The position numbers and the translations under genes are program-made. 64,000 nt of DNA from Coprinellus micaceus (Eukaryota > Basidiomycota > Agaricomycetes > Agaricales > Psathyrellaceae): NCBI GenBank assembly GCA_951394405.1, contig OX596336.1:2976001-3040000 (forward strand), written 5' to 3'. Positions 13,123 to 24,258 of the stretch are shown here, in pieces. The notes below the pieces were generated by a model. It saw only the letters and a list, made by a program, of their open reading frames with translations. It was not told the origin of the DNA and did not search any database. Position 1 is the first letter of the stretch, and the number at the start of each line of letters is the position of its first letter.

Positions 13123-13609
13123 GATCGGGCCAACATTTGTGACCCCGAGACGCGTCGCGTCGCGCCAATTTATGTGTCAAAGTACCCTTCCTCCATGGGT
13201 CAAGGTGATGTCATTGTGCAGGGTCGCTTTTGAGCCTCAAACAGGCTTTAAGCGCCCCCCAGCACCCCCTGTAGATCACTATCAAAGCAACTCTATACTC
13301 AAGCTTCAACCTGATGTTTTTACTTCAACCTCAATATCCCAGCCGGCCACAAGGTGCTATCCAACTGCATGTCTTCCACACAGGTATCTATTGGTAATTT
13401 ACATCCGGATGTGTTTCTGCTTAACCTACAACCAAGCGCGCGTAGCAAAATATAAAGCAAAAGAAAAAAATGTCCGCATTATGTCAAATTGAAAACAAAT
13501 GTGTGGGATATGAAAGGAGGAGATCGACGTGGAGGACAGGGTCTATCTACGGGCGGTCGTATGGGCGGGGTAGAAGCGGGGAGGAGGGGGAGGAGATGAG
13601 GGCAGGCGC
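13123..13609. other. Region between the element and the PEPCK stop codon
   Basis: About 490 bases contain the presumed PEPCK 3' untranslated region near 13500-13609. No gene is supported elsewhere in the stretch. Confidence 0.5.
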
Positions 13610-15571
13610 TTAGAGCTGAGGACCAGCAAGGCGGACTTTGACGTCGACATCCTGCTCATAGAGCGCGAAAGCCTTGCCGAACATAGTAGCAAGCTTCCTG
13701 ATCTCCTTGTTAAAGGCTTCCTTGTCAGGCCACGCAAGCGAGGGGTTAAGGAGCTCGCGGGGAATACCCTCAATGGCGGTAGGGATGGAAAGGCCGAAAG
13801 TGCCAAAGTTCTCATACTCGGCGTTGAGGAGCTCCCCAGAGTGCACAGCGTCGACGATGCGGCGAGTGTACTTGAGAGGGCAACGCTTGCCAACACCGTA
13901 CTTGCCACCGGTCCAACCGGTGTTGATGAGCCAGCAGGAGACGTTGTGCTTGGCCATACGTTCGGCGAGCATCGCGGCGTAGCGACCGGGGTGGAGGACG
14001 ATGAAGGGGGCGGAGTAGCAGGTGGAGAAGGTGGGGATAGGCTCGAGAACGCCGTCCTCGGTTCCAGGGGTTTTGGAGGTGTAGCCGGCCAAGAAGTGGT
14101 AGCTGGCCTGCTCGGGGGTGAGCTTGGCAATGGGAGGGAGGACACCAAAGGCATCGCAGGTCAACATGATGATGTTGCTGGGTTGCCTGTCGACGACGCA
14201 AGGGATTTGGGCGTTGGGGATGGCCTCGATGGGGTAGGCACAGCGAGTGTTCTCGGTGATGCTGACATCTTCGTAGTCGGGGACGCGGGTGATGGGGTTG
14301 TAGACGACGTTCTCGAGGATAGAGCCGAAGCGGATGGCGTTGAAGATCTCGGGCTCCTTCTCAGCAGAGAGGTTGATGGTCTTGGCGTAGCAGCCACCCT
14401 CGATGTTGAAGACACCATTGTCGGACCAGACGTGCTCGTCGTCACCGATCAAGAGACGGTTGGGATCGGCGGAGAGAGTGGTCTTGCCGGTACCAGAGAG
14501 ACCGAAGAAGAGGGTGACATCGCTCTTCTCCTTGCCGACGTTGGCCGAGGAGTGAAGGGAGAGCTGGCCGAACTTGACGGGTTGGAGGTAGTGCTGTAAA
14601 TAGATGTAAGAACATAGTTTGGCACCCGGCATGGGGAAAGAAGACTGACCATGACGGAGAAAACGCCCTTCTTCATCTCACCGGCGTACTCCGTACCAAG
14701 GATAACCATCTCCATGCGCTTAAAGTTGATCTCGACGGAGGTGGTGGAGCTCATGCCCTTGGTGAAACGGTTGGCGGGGAACTGGCCTGCATTGTAGATG
14801 ATGAAGTCGGGCTCGCCAAAGTCAGCCAATTGCTCTTCGGTGGGCCGGATGAGCATGTTGTGCTTGGAGGGGGTCGGTTATAGCTCGGCTGGATAAAGTA
14901 GCAAGCGTACCATGAAGAGAGCGTGGTAAGCCCGGGCACAAATCACGCGAACCTTGATTCGGTACTTGGGATCCCACTGGATGGAATCGGCTGAGCATGG
15001 TGGAGCCTTACGGAAAAGGTGTAGATACGTACGCCTGCATAGCCGTCGAAAACGTAGACGTTATCGCGGGTATTGAGATAATCGATCGCACGTTCGCGAT
15101 TGATCTCAAAAGTGTCTGTGGAGGAGATCGATTAAGTGGCTAAACCGAAAGAGCCGATTAATCTGGACACTGACGCTCATCGAGCTTGATGTTCACAGAA
15201 CCCCACCAGATGTCGTCTCTGGACGTCTCCTCGTAGACGATACGCTTGTCCTTGGGACTGCGACCGGTCTTCTTGCCAGAAAAGTTGATGAGGGCGCCGG
15301 TGGAGGAGATGATGGCGCCTTCGTTGCGGATGGCATCCTCGTAGAGGAGGGCGGGGGCTGCGTTGCGCTTGATTTGGATGCGATCCATGTCGAAGCCGGC
15401 CTGGGAGAAGTACTCGAGGTCCCTGCCGATGACTGGGGGCGGGTCAGCTGTGGGGTCAGGGGGGGTCAGATGGTGCGCACGCTGGGAGTACTGGTCAGTG
15501 TCGTATGCCTGGGCATAGTTCTTGTGGAGGATGTGGGGGGTGACGTAGGGCGTGTGGTGGGGCAGAACCAT
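13610..15571 (-). CDS. PCK1: Phosphoenolpyruvate carboxykinase (ATP), 580 aa
   Basis: The enzyme catalyses oxaloacetate + ATP to phosphoenolpyruvate + ADP + CO2, the committed step of gluconeogenesis in the cytosol. Minus-strand exons are 15571..15175, 15115..15033, 14976..14911, 14862..14650 and 14593..13610. All are in phase, giving 580 residues, slightly longer than yeast Pck1. Diagnostic motifs are [30 protein letters not shown], the P-loop [16 protein letters not shown], the metal-binding LIGDDEHVW and [12 protein letters not shown]. The start was placed at [10 protein letters not shown] in a CCACCATGG context. The frame continues upstream only with a TTG. It is divergent from the acetyltransferase gene, with 290 bases between starts. 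A CCCCGC word at 15727, of the kind bound by Mig1/CreA repressors, lies in that gap, but the evidence is weak. Confidence 0.98.
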
Positions 15572-15861
15572 GGTGGGCGAGTGGAAGGGAAGACGGGGTC
15601 GAGCCAAAATCTGGAGAGAAACAGGCGGGTTTTAAACGAAAGGAGCAGATCCATACACGTGCCAACGATCACCTTTGCACCGCGAAATGCTGAACGTAGC
15701 AGAATGCACATCAGCCCTCCGGCTTTCCCCGCCACCAAAAGGAACAGGAACGCGCGAACAGACTGCAGTCGGTCGCCCGAGAGGCCATCCACCCTATCAC
15801 ATGCTTGGATCTCACGCCGGCCCCGGCATGTACTAATGAACTCTCCCCCAATCTAATCTAT

Positions 15862-16428
15862 ATGGCCCTCACAATACGCCCCCTCCGAGCACACGACCTC
15901 CCCCGCCTCAAGGACCTCCATGTACGTCGCTCTTGCCCCCCTCTGCCTGTCCCTCACACATCCCAGCGCGTCCTCCTCCCCGTCCGCTACCCACCCCAGT
16001 TTTTCCTCCACCTCCTCATCGTCCCCGAGCGGTCCTGCCTCGTCGCTGTCGACGACGGCCAGCTGATCGGCTTCGTCTCCGCCACCCTCCACGTCCCCGC
16101 CCCAGCCGATGATCAACTGGGCACCATCCGAGGGAGCCCTCCCCGCATCGAGCTCCTCACACTCGGGGTCGCGTCTCCATACCAGAATGCGGGGCTCGCA
16201 ACCCTCCTTGTCAAAGCAATACACGAGTCTCTCCGCAAAAGGCTCGACAAGACCCGGCCAGACTGCACCAGCCTCATCACCTGTGCCCATGTCGCCACCA
16301 CCAATACCCCCGCGATTGCCTTCTACGAACACTTGGGCCTCTATGTAATACCAGATATAATCAGGGGCTTCTATCGAAACGCGGCTGGACCCCGAGACGC
16401 GCATCTTGTCATGGGTGTTTTGTTGTAG
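15862..16428 (+). CDS. GNAT N-acetyltransferase, NAA50/NAA60-like, 173 aa
   Basis: The exons are 15862..15921 and 15967..16428. The start ALTIRPLRAHDLPRLKDLH and the PVRYPPQFF block match the N-terminal acceptor-binding region of NAA50/NAA60-type acetyltransferases. RIELLTLGVASPYQNAGLA is the acetyl-CoA-binding beta4/alpha3 region, with a degenerate Q/RxxGxG/A motif (QNAGLA). The C-terminal AIAFYEHLGLYV is the conserved motif B. Such enzymes acetylate protein N-termini with acetyl-CoA as donor. The single intron is only 45 bases, a multiple of three, and has no stop codon, so a retained form would add 15 residues in frame. The family assignment is firm; the exact paralogue is not. Confidence 0.85.
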   Translation: MALTIRPLRAHDLPRLKDLHVRRSCPPLPVPHTSQRVLLPVRYPPQFFLHLLIVPERSCLVAVDDGQLIGFVSATLHVPAPADDQLGTIRGSPPRIELLTLGVASPYQNAGLATLLVKAIHESLRKRLDKTRPDCTSLITCAHVATTNTPAIAFYEHLGLYVIPDIIRGFYRNAAGPRDAHLVMGVLL

Positions 16429-16522
16429 CAGTAGTTGTATACCAGTTGTAGAATAACCAAACTGTAATTCTAGTAGAAATAGGGGCAATCCACCCACCCC
16501 ATCCATTGGCACCGAACCCCCG

Positions 16523-16528
16523 ACGCGT
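16523..16528. promoter_or_regulatory. ACGCGT (MluI cell-cycle box) upstream of SLX1
   Basis: A perfect ACGCGT lies 40 bases upstream of the SLX1 ATG, at the same distance as the box upstream of primase. In yeasts this element drives G1/S transcription. Function here is inferred. Confidence 0.5.
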
Positions 16529-16567
16529 CTACCAAAACGAGCGTCGTGGTTGGACGCGCCCGCTACC

Positions 16568-19267
16568 ATGGCTCCTCGCCCGGCGCGACCTGCCTTCACC
16601 TCCAGATCCTCCCTCCACGACCCCTCCTTTCCCGCTTTCTACGCGTGCTACCTCCTCCGGTCCATAAAGACACCTGACAGCAAAACGTATGCCCGTCGCG
16701 TTCACGTCGCCCACGCGATGGCTAACCGCTCTGCCGCAGGATCTACATTGGCAGCACCCCGTCCCCACCGCGTCGCATTCGGCAACACAATGGAGAGATC
16801 TCCCAAGGAGCTCGAAAGACGGAGAGGAAGAGGCCATGGGTTATGCAGATGATCGTCCACGGGTTCCCATCGCGGCTGGTGCGTTCGTTGGGGTTTTCCT
16901 TTGAGGCTCGGAGCGTCCACCCACACACCGATTTCGACAGGCAGCGCTCCAGTTCGAGTGGGCGTGGCAGAACCCCCAGCTATCGCGGCACCTCAAGGAT
17001 GACAGCAACAATCCGCTGTTCTCGCGTGGAGCGAGGATGGTAACCGGTGGCATCCAGTGCGTCCAGGTCCACATTGCCCGTGTCGAGCTCCGTCGCTAAC
17101 GAACCAATCCCGGTCCCCCTATTCCTCTCCGTCACTCCGTCTCCGTCTCCTTCTCCCCGCTTGTGTTTTTTTTTGGTTCCGAAACAACCCACACGCATGA
17201 CTCGTCCCCGCGTCACGCAGAGTCGTCCAAGCCATGATCCGTAGCCACCCATGGAACCTCTGGCCACTCCACGTGAAACTATTCACCGAAGAAGCCAGGG
17301 ATGTATGGGATGCCCTTCTCGTCCGGAGGTCAAAGGCGGCGGAGAAAGCCGCCAAGGGTACCAAACCCGGGCGACCCAAAGCAACGGACCCACCTGCGCC
17401 TAGTATCCCCCCCTCAGCGCACTTTCCCCCTGGGTTCACGTGGACAGTCGAGCTCGAGGGCGTGGATGGGCGGTCGGGCCACCCAGAGGGTTCGGGGAGG
17501 ACAAGCCCATTGAGCGTTAAAGATGGTACGTTACAGTCAACTCTGCAGTTTTGGGTTCATTAGACTGACGCCCGATGACATCACCACCCCAGAACACTTC
17601 TCCTCCCTCATCTGGGCGAAGAACACAGCAGTTCTAGCCTCTCCGGACGGCGTATCATGCGCCGTCTGCGGGGACGCGATCGCGTTTGGTCAAGAGGTAG
17701 GTCTCGTGGTCCTTTTCAGAATGTTCTCTATTCTCTTGGCTGCATATTGCTTTCCATTTCATTTTAGACCCGAGGCTGCACGTCCCGTTCATCGATACTG
17801 ATCTATTATGTCTTATGACCACCCCAGGATCCGCTGAACACGACCCTGTGCCCACATGACGACTGCCTCTCCGTATCACACTTCTCCTGCCTCGCAAAGC
17901 ACTTCCTCTCGTCAACCCAAATCTTACCAGGATCCGCCGCCACTACCGCCCCTACGCGCCACGTCCACACACACACCTTCACCCAGCAATCCACATTCAT
18001 ACCCCGGGGCGGACAGTGCCCGACCTGTGACAAGTACACCCTATGGGGAGACATCGTCAGGGGTCTGTACCGCCGTAAGACCGGTCCCGTGGAGGACGCG
18101 TCTGTTGCTACTTCAGCTGACAAGGCGGGCGCTGAGGATGAGGACGTTGATGATGGTCTGGCGAGCGATGACCTATTTACCAGCGATTCGGAGATCGAGC
18201 TCGACCTTCCTGGGCGGAAGCGAAGACGCAAAGCGAAAGGCAGAGCGAAGGCCTCCAGCTCTTCGTTGGAAGAGGATGGGGACGAGGAAGGCGACGTTGT
18301 TACTCCGAAGAAGAAGGGGAGGAGGCGCAAGTCGGGTAGCGGGAGTGAGAGTGGCGGAAGTAGTTCAGGGGAGAGCTTTGACCTCGACGTTAGCTCGACG
18401 TCGAGCTCGGACGAGATGATGGCTGAGATCTTGCAAAAGCCTAAACGGGGAAAGGGCAAGGCGAAAGGGAAAGAAAAGGATGTGAGGACGCCTAAAGCGA
18501 AGGCGAAAGGCAAGGAGAAGGTCACCGGGGCCAACGCAGTATCGGAGGATGAAGAAAATTCCTCGCCTGCGAAGAAGCGCCGGGGGCGCTCTTCCCCAAG
18601 GTCGGGCTCGAGCTCGGATAGCGACAGCGGCAATGATATGTTCCTCCCCGACCCCGTCACGCCCAAGCCCCCAAAAGCAAAGTCAGCTCGAGCTAAAGGC
18701 AAGGGCCAAAAGCCACCCGAAGCAGAGGGGGTGGTCGCCGAAACTCCCAAACCAAAACGCAGGCCTAGGAAACCCGCAGGCCCATCTACTCCCCCTAATC
18801 CTTCTGGATCCCGCGCCTATTATACGTCGGCACTCGCAGGCTCCAGCACTTCACCCACAACTCACTTCCCATCACTGGCGCTTAATCGAACCCCACGCCC
18901 CTTCCCGCACTTAGGCGCCCACCCCTTCCTCGCCTCCCGTACCAACCTTGACCTCAACTCAAAGCTCAAGCCCGCACTCCTCCTGCCAGACTCGGACGAA
19001 TCGGACCCTGGGGAGGATGTGTATGATTTTGAGAAGTTGGGGAGGGGTGTGAGGATGACGAAGCAGGTTGTGCAGGGGGAGGTGAGGGAGGTATGGGAGC
19101 TGGACGAGTCCAGTGAGAGCGCGTGCACCGAGGGGGACATTGCGGAGATGACGAGGGGGTTTGGGGCGTTGGGTATGAAGGGGGGTCCAGAGTTGATCGA
19201 AGTGAGCTCTGGAGCCGAGCCTGATGATGCAGGAAGGGTCATTATTGTTGACTCGGATAGTGATTGA
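16568..19267 (+). CDS. SLX1: Structure-specific endonuclease SLX1 with long C-terminal tail, 740 aa
   Basis: SLX1 is the catalytic GIY-YIG nuclease of the SLX1-SLX4 complex, which cuts branched DNA such as Holliday junctions. Exons are 16568..16686, 16740..16878, 16941..17056, 17221..17525, 17593..17696 and 17828..19267, all in phase. The nuclease domain shows [26 protein letters not shown] and FEWAWQNP, giving the Tyr, Arg and Glu of the active site. [15 protein letters not shown] is the usual SLX1 linker. The zinc module has [19 protein letters not shown] and CPTC. The protein continues for ~380 residues of Lys/Arg/Ser/Glu-rich disordered sequence with NLS-like clusters ([21 protein letters not shown]). 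It ends in VIIVDSDSD, a SUMO-interaction-like motif. Typical SLX1 proteins are ~270-400 residues, so the tail is remarkable. Confidence 0.95.
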
Positions 19268-19500
19268 GGGAGGGGGTCGGTCGATCGGAGAAGCATACGC
19301 CGTCGCAATATATACCAATTGGATGCGCATAATTAGGATGGTTAATAGGTTTATATCTATGCTATGCATATTGGGCTTGTACAGTAAACGGCGGGCGTGA
19401 CTAACGTGAACCTGGTATACAGTATGTACATTGCAAAATGAAATCAAGAGCGCAAGGTGGCGTTGGGGAAGGGGAGCGAGAATCGGGAAGGCAAGAGCGA

Positions 19501-22500
19501 CTAGTTCTTTTTCACACCCTTGAGTTTCTCGACGACTCTTCGGTGAACGTTCTGCATGATCATGCCGACCGTGGTGGTGTCGCATATCAAACCTTGGTTG
19601 AGGTCAATGAGGTTCCTCGAGAGACCACTTCCCGTTCCTTCAGCCACAACCTCCTTCGTAATGGTTGCAAAGTCTGGGATGGGCTGGAGGAAAGTCTTAT
19701 CAGTAAGGTTACTGGACACCAATGAAGACGATGACGAATTCGACGAGGTGGAGGTCGACGCAGACAGGCTGGTGGACGATGCTGAGGTCGACGTAGCGGG
19801 TTGCGGAGGGCCTGAATTGTCCTTGTTCTTGCCCTTCTTTGGCGCGCTATCCGTGCGTACATTCGAGGGCTTGAACAGGGAATGCGAAGCATCCATAATT
19901 GCAACGCGTTGACCCGTCATTAACCGACAATCTACCGCGTGTCTGGAACAAAAATAAGACGGGATGTGAGCGGGATCCATGGCGAAAAGGGAGCACGGCA
20001 GAAGGGGTTCGAAAGCTGCGGAGGATAAAGATATCCTAAAGGACAGGACATCGATGAAAAGGAAGAGTGGAGGATAGGGAGATACCGGAAAGAACGACGG
20101 GACGGAGACAAAAAACGGCAAGGGCGATAGTGATCGGCACGTACTTGAGCGTCGGATACAGAATCCGGTACCACCCCGAAGCCTTTGCATATGTATCCAC
20201 ATGGTACGCCTCGTCGATACACGCTCTCCTGATCTTCTCGAGTTCGACTACAATCGGCAAGGTATCTCGAAGCACCATAACCAGCCGCTCGAGTGATGGA
20301 GCTAGCCGTCCGTGCCCGTGCCGGAGGATATTCGAGAGGAACGGTTCGGCATCGTCGTGCGGATTGAATGTATCTGCCGAGGGTGAGGAGGAGGAAGCGC
20401 CATCGCTGTCGCTTTCAGATGATGGAGTGGTGCGAGTGAAGCGGAGGTCGAACTTTGCCCCTGACGTTGAGAGTTGGTCTTCGCAAGTTATTGATACAGA
20501 GTATCCTTCCGCGTATGCGAACTCGACTGTTTGCAGGTCAAAAGACAGCAGCTGCATGTCGTCCCACCCCTTTTCCTTGGACATCTTCGCCACTGATGAG
20601 CCAGATGAAATGGTGAGATTGTAACCCACAGAGAGAGGACCGACAAACCTTCTCTCGCAATGACCACCATCTTTGATACCTTGGCCCACTCCTCCAAGAA
20701 TTCGTCCACACACTCGTTCACGTTCTCCGACAAGAAACTCACGACCGCCTCCGTCGTATCGTATATAATCCTCTTGCTCGGCCGTATGATCTTACTCCCT
20801 GCCCTCTTCCCCAGCGGCTGTTGAACATACTTGAGCTTAACGCACGTCACCACTTGTGCCCTCTCTTCCGACCACCAGTTCAATGGGATAACACGGATGT
20901 TTGGCATAGCAGCCTCGGCTGCCGGGGCCCCAGAAAGGATGTCTGTCGCCTGGACGCAAAGGGCGGGAACGGATCGGGCGAGGGAGGATTGGATGCGCGC
21001 GATTTCTGGAGGGAGAGCCGCACCGTTAGTCCCGCTCGTAGGGCTGACTTGCGTGTACTCGATCCCGCGCGACTTGAACTGGCGTTCGACGTTCATATAT
21101 GCAACACGGGCGCTGAGAAGATGTTGAGAGACGTGCCAGAGGGTATTCTGAGAGAGGACACTCACCAACAGTAGGAGTACAACTCTTTGATCGTTTGGAT
21201 GGTCAAGTCGAAGCTACAACCCTCAGATTAGTCAACAAAAGTATTTTCCATGCAACGGGGATTCCCACTCACCCAGCTGAAACACCAACATCACTGCGCA
21301 AGTCGTTGAAAGCCCCCAGAGGCTGTGGGTTAGACGCGCTGGAGGCCTCTGAAGAATATCTACTGGCCTTGATACGCTCAAAGTTGAGGAAGGCGATGTC
21401 GTCGATGGCCATCGGCGCGAGAGGGTCCTCGGGGACGCCGCGCGTGGTCATCAGCACGTATGAAAATCCTTTGGCTTTCACAACCAACACAAGGTAGTTG
21501 TCGGGGAATCTCTTGAGTTGAACGTAAAGCAGGCCCTTGCGTTCTCCGAGTCGGCCATAATCTAATATTGAATATATGAATGGTAGTTCACTCTGTGAAG
21601 GAGGGAACATCATTACCAAGCGGTCGGATATTCCGAGTTTTGTAGGACTGATAACCGAGGTACCTTGCCTTTTCTTCGGCGAGATCAAGGATCGTCTTGG
21701 TGCGTAGAACACTGAGGAATTCAACCATACGATCAGGTTGGTCGTTGACCGCACGCGCAGTGTAATAGAACCGAGGCGCTCTCCCCGCAATGGCAAAACT
21801 GTTGATGTCTCTCAAATTCAACCGCCCAGTTCTTGAATCGATATTGATCGTGACGACTTCGTCCGTGCAGAGGTTGATATGGATAGCTTCAAATAATATT
21901 GTTGAGTGTGGACCAGCGAAGGCGATAATGCAGGCAACTCACCATCCTTCTCCGTGATGACAACTCCGGGTTCCGAAAACTCTAAGCTTGGGTCGCTTTG
22001 GAATTTATTCGTGATGGCCACGAGCAACACCTGGGCGTGTCTTTCGATAACCTTTCGAAGCATCGTCTCAAAGTCAAGATTTTCGCAGTCCTATCGAAAC
22101 AACGATTAGCATTGTCGCCGGGTTTGTCGACATGACGGGACTTACAATCTCCAGGTCACTTGAAGGCAAAGTCAACTCTGTCAAAGGCACATTTAACGCT
22201 AATACCCCTTGGCTTGGAGTCCATTTCGCGAACAACCTCAGAGGCTCGACCTCGTCTGACGGCTTTGTGCTGCCCAGTTTCACCTGACGCTGTATTCGCG
22301 CCAATACGATTTCTTCGGGTGTCCGGGCTGCGCGCATATTGATGCTCTCTATCGAAATTATCAACGTGCCGCCGATTAACGGAGGCGGTTTCTGCTTCGG
22401 CCGGGATTGCCCTGGGTGGTGGGGTGGGGGTGGGGGTCGCCTACAATTTATATCAGGTAAAGGTATTTCTCATCAAAAGAAATGAGGGCTGAAATAAATA

Positions 22501-23904
22501 CTGACGTCCAGTATTGTACTGTCATAGTTTTTCTATCCGGAGACATTTGAACCGACATGCTTTCTCTCCAGCCTAGCGACCGCATACGCTCGGCTTGGAA
22601 CCATAAGATTTCCAATTGGTATGAAAGCGACATCATCTCTAACTAACGATCAGAGGATATTGCGGTTAGTTTGAACCATGGACTCACGAAGGAAGTTGTA
22701 CAATCGAACGAGGGGTGTGTCCACTACACCGGCTGGCAGTTTGCGTGCATCTGGGTTTTCAGGATCGGGGACCAGATAGTAAGCCATGCGGAAGTCGGCC
22801 TCATCTGTAATGTAGCGTTTCGTGATACCCGTTGGCTCTCTTGGGAAGTCTGGGAGGACATAAGACCACAGCACACCAAGAGCGAGCATCACTCACCTTG
22901 TAAGCTCGCAATATCGCCTTTCGGATTGACAGGAAACTCGGCATGGACAAAGAACCACCCAGCGTCGGCAGCAGGACCTTGGAGACATAGGGAAACTTCA
23001 AAGAGCTTGGAAACCGAGAAGAAAACACGTCCGTCAGCTAGGAGAGGTTAACAGAGGAAAGCTTTCAAGGGACGAGCTTCCTCACTGATTCGGTATCGAG
23101 ACATCTCCACTGGGATTATCTCTGACATGCGAAGTCTATACAGGATCACGCTCTCCATGTCTTTCAGCGTCTTTGCGACCTCTTCGTCCATCAACGGAGC
23201 TCGAGGCGTCACACGTTTCTAACCAGGCGTCAAGGACAGTTCTCCAACGAGACGTAGGTCCACACCTTGATACATGTTGGGAGCCTTAGATACGAGCCAG
23301 TCGTTAAGACGTCCAAGGAGGTGAGTAGGTCGTGGTTCCGTAGGCTGCGTGGCCATGAGTTTCGAGCATGAATGATGGTGTATGTGAGTCGCGCACCGGG
23401 CCTGGTCCAGATTCTGTTTCCCAGCGATCAGCGCTTTGGTCGCTGCGTCGAATTGGAAGTTTTGGTTCATGAGGAATGAGGTGATGTTCTGTAGGGCGTC
23501 AGTTGTCTACCCAAACGCCTTCAAAGCAGACTCACCATGCACTTCTGCACAACTTCTGCATCCCTCGACCATTTCGCCACTGCATATAACTTGACAACCT
23601 GCCTCTTGGTCTTGACGACCCAGTCGGCCAGTGTGCGCTTTCGATTTGCATCTGAAGTGGACGGGAGGCTGTCGGAATGAGATTTCAGAAGTACAGCGAT
23701 CCAGCACAGCGCTTACGTCTCAGCCATCTCCGTTAACTCAGTGTAAATGCCCTGGACCATTCGTGACAGCAGTTCTGACAGCTGTACTTGTCCATCGTAT
23801 ACGGGTTGAAGTTCAAGCTCGAGTTGTTCTATGGGAATCTCGTCGACTTGAGGAGCGGGGTTGGGAATGTCGATTGCCATATCCGCTCCCACATTTTGGC
23901 TCAT
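19501..23904 (-). CDS. MED14: Mediator complex subunit 14 (RGR1/MED14), many exons
   Basis: MED14 is the backbone subunit linking the head, middle and tail of Mediator, the RNA polymerase II co-activator. The first exons are clear: 23904..23717, 23668..23536 and 23488..23397, all in phase. They give the conserved MED14 start: LELELQPVYDGQVQLSELL, TELTEMAETLPSTSDANRKR, KLYAVAKWSRDAEVVQKC and, in the fourth exon, DVLTTGSYLRLP. Downstream exons carry QVLLVAITNKFQ, FIYSILDYGRLGERKGLLYVQ and DNYLVLVVKAKGFSYVLMTTRG. The protein ends LKGVKKN at a TAG at 19501. Near the end a Ser/Thr-rich stretch (STSASSTSLSASTSTS) separates the last conserved block. The start was set at MSQNVGADM; the frame is open further upstream. 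It is divergent from the SCY1-like gene with ~354 bases between starts. I did not resolve every internal exon. Confidence 0.9.
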
Positions 23905-24258
23905 GCTGGCAATTAAAGGCCGTAGCTGTGTACCATTTGCTGAGAGTTGGTAGTCTTCCAGCGAGATTAAAGCAAATGAGGGTTTGGGATAACAATGTTG
24001 AGTGACTGAATGGAGTGAAGGACTGCCAATGCGTTCAATTGGCCGACGCGCTACAGTGTTCACGTGGCTGAGTGGCTGTGCCTCCGTTAGGGGAAGTGAT
24101 TCGGTGGTGCAGCCTACGCTTACCCAACGCACCCTCGAGAGGTTCTGGGCAGGATCGTCTCGACCGACATACCCCGGAAATCCCCCTACAACACCTCTTC
24201 TGTTCCGTAAATCCATATCTTTCCAGCCCGGCCAGCTACATCCTCGTCGCGTCCCGCC
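23905..24258. promoter_or_regulatory. Shared divergent promoter region of MED14 and the SCY1-like gene
   Basis: 354 bases separate the two divergent start codons. No distinct TATA box is obvious. The MED14 reading frame stays open into it, so a longer MED14 N-terminus is possible. Confidence 0.45.

Noticed and set aside
13841..14599. A 252-codon open frame on the plus strand
   Set aside because: It is antisense to PEP carboxykinase exon 5. Its Gly/Val/Asp-rich sequence is a shadow of that coding strand.
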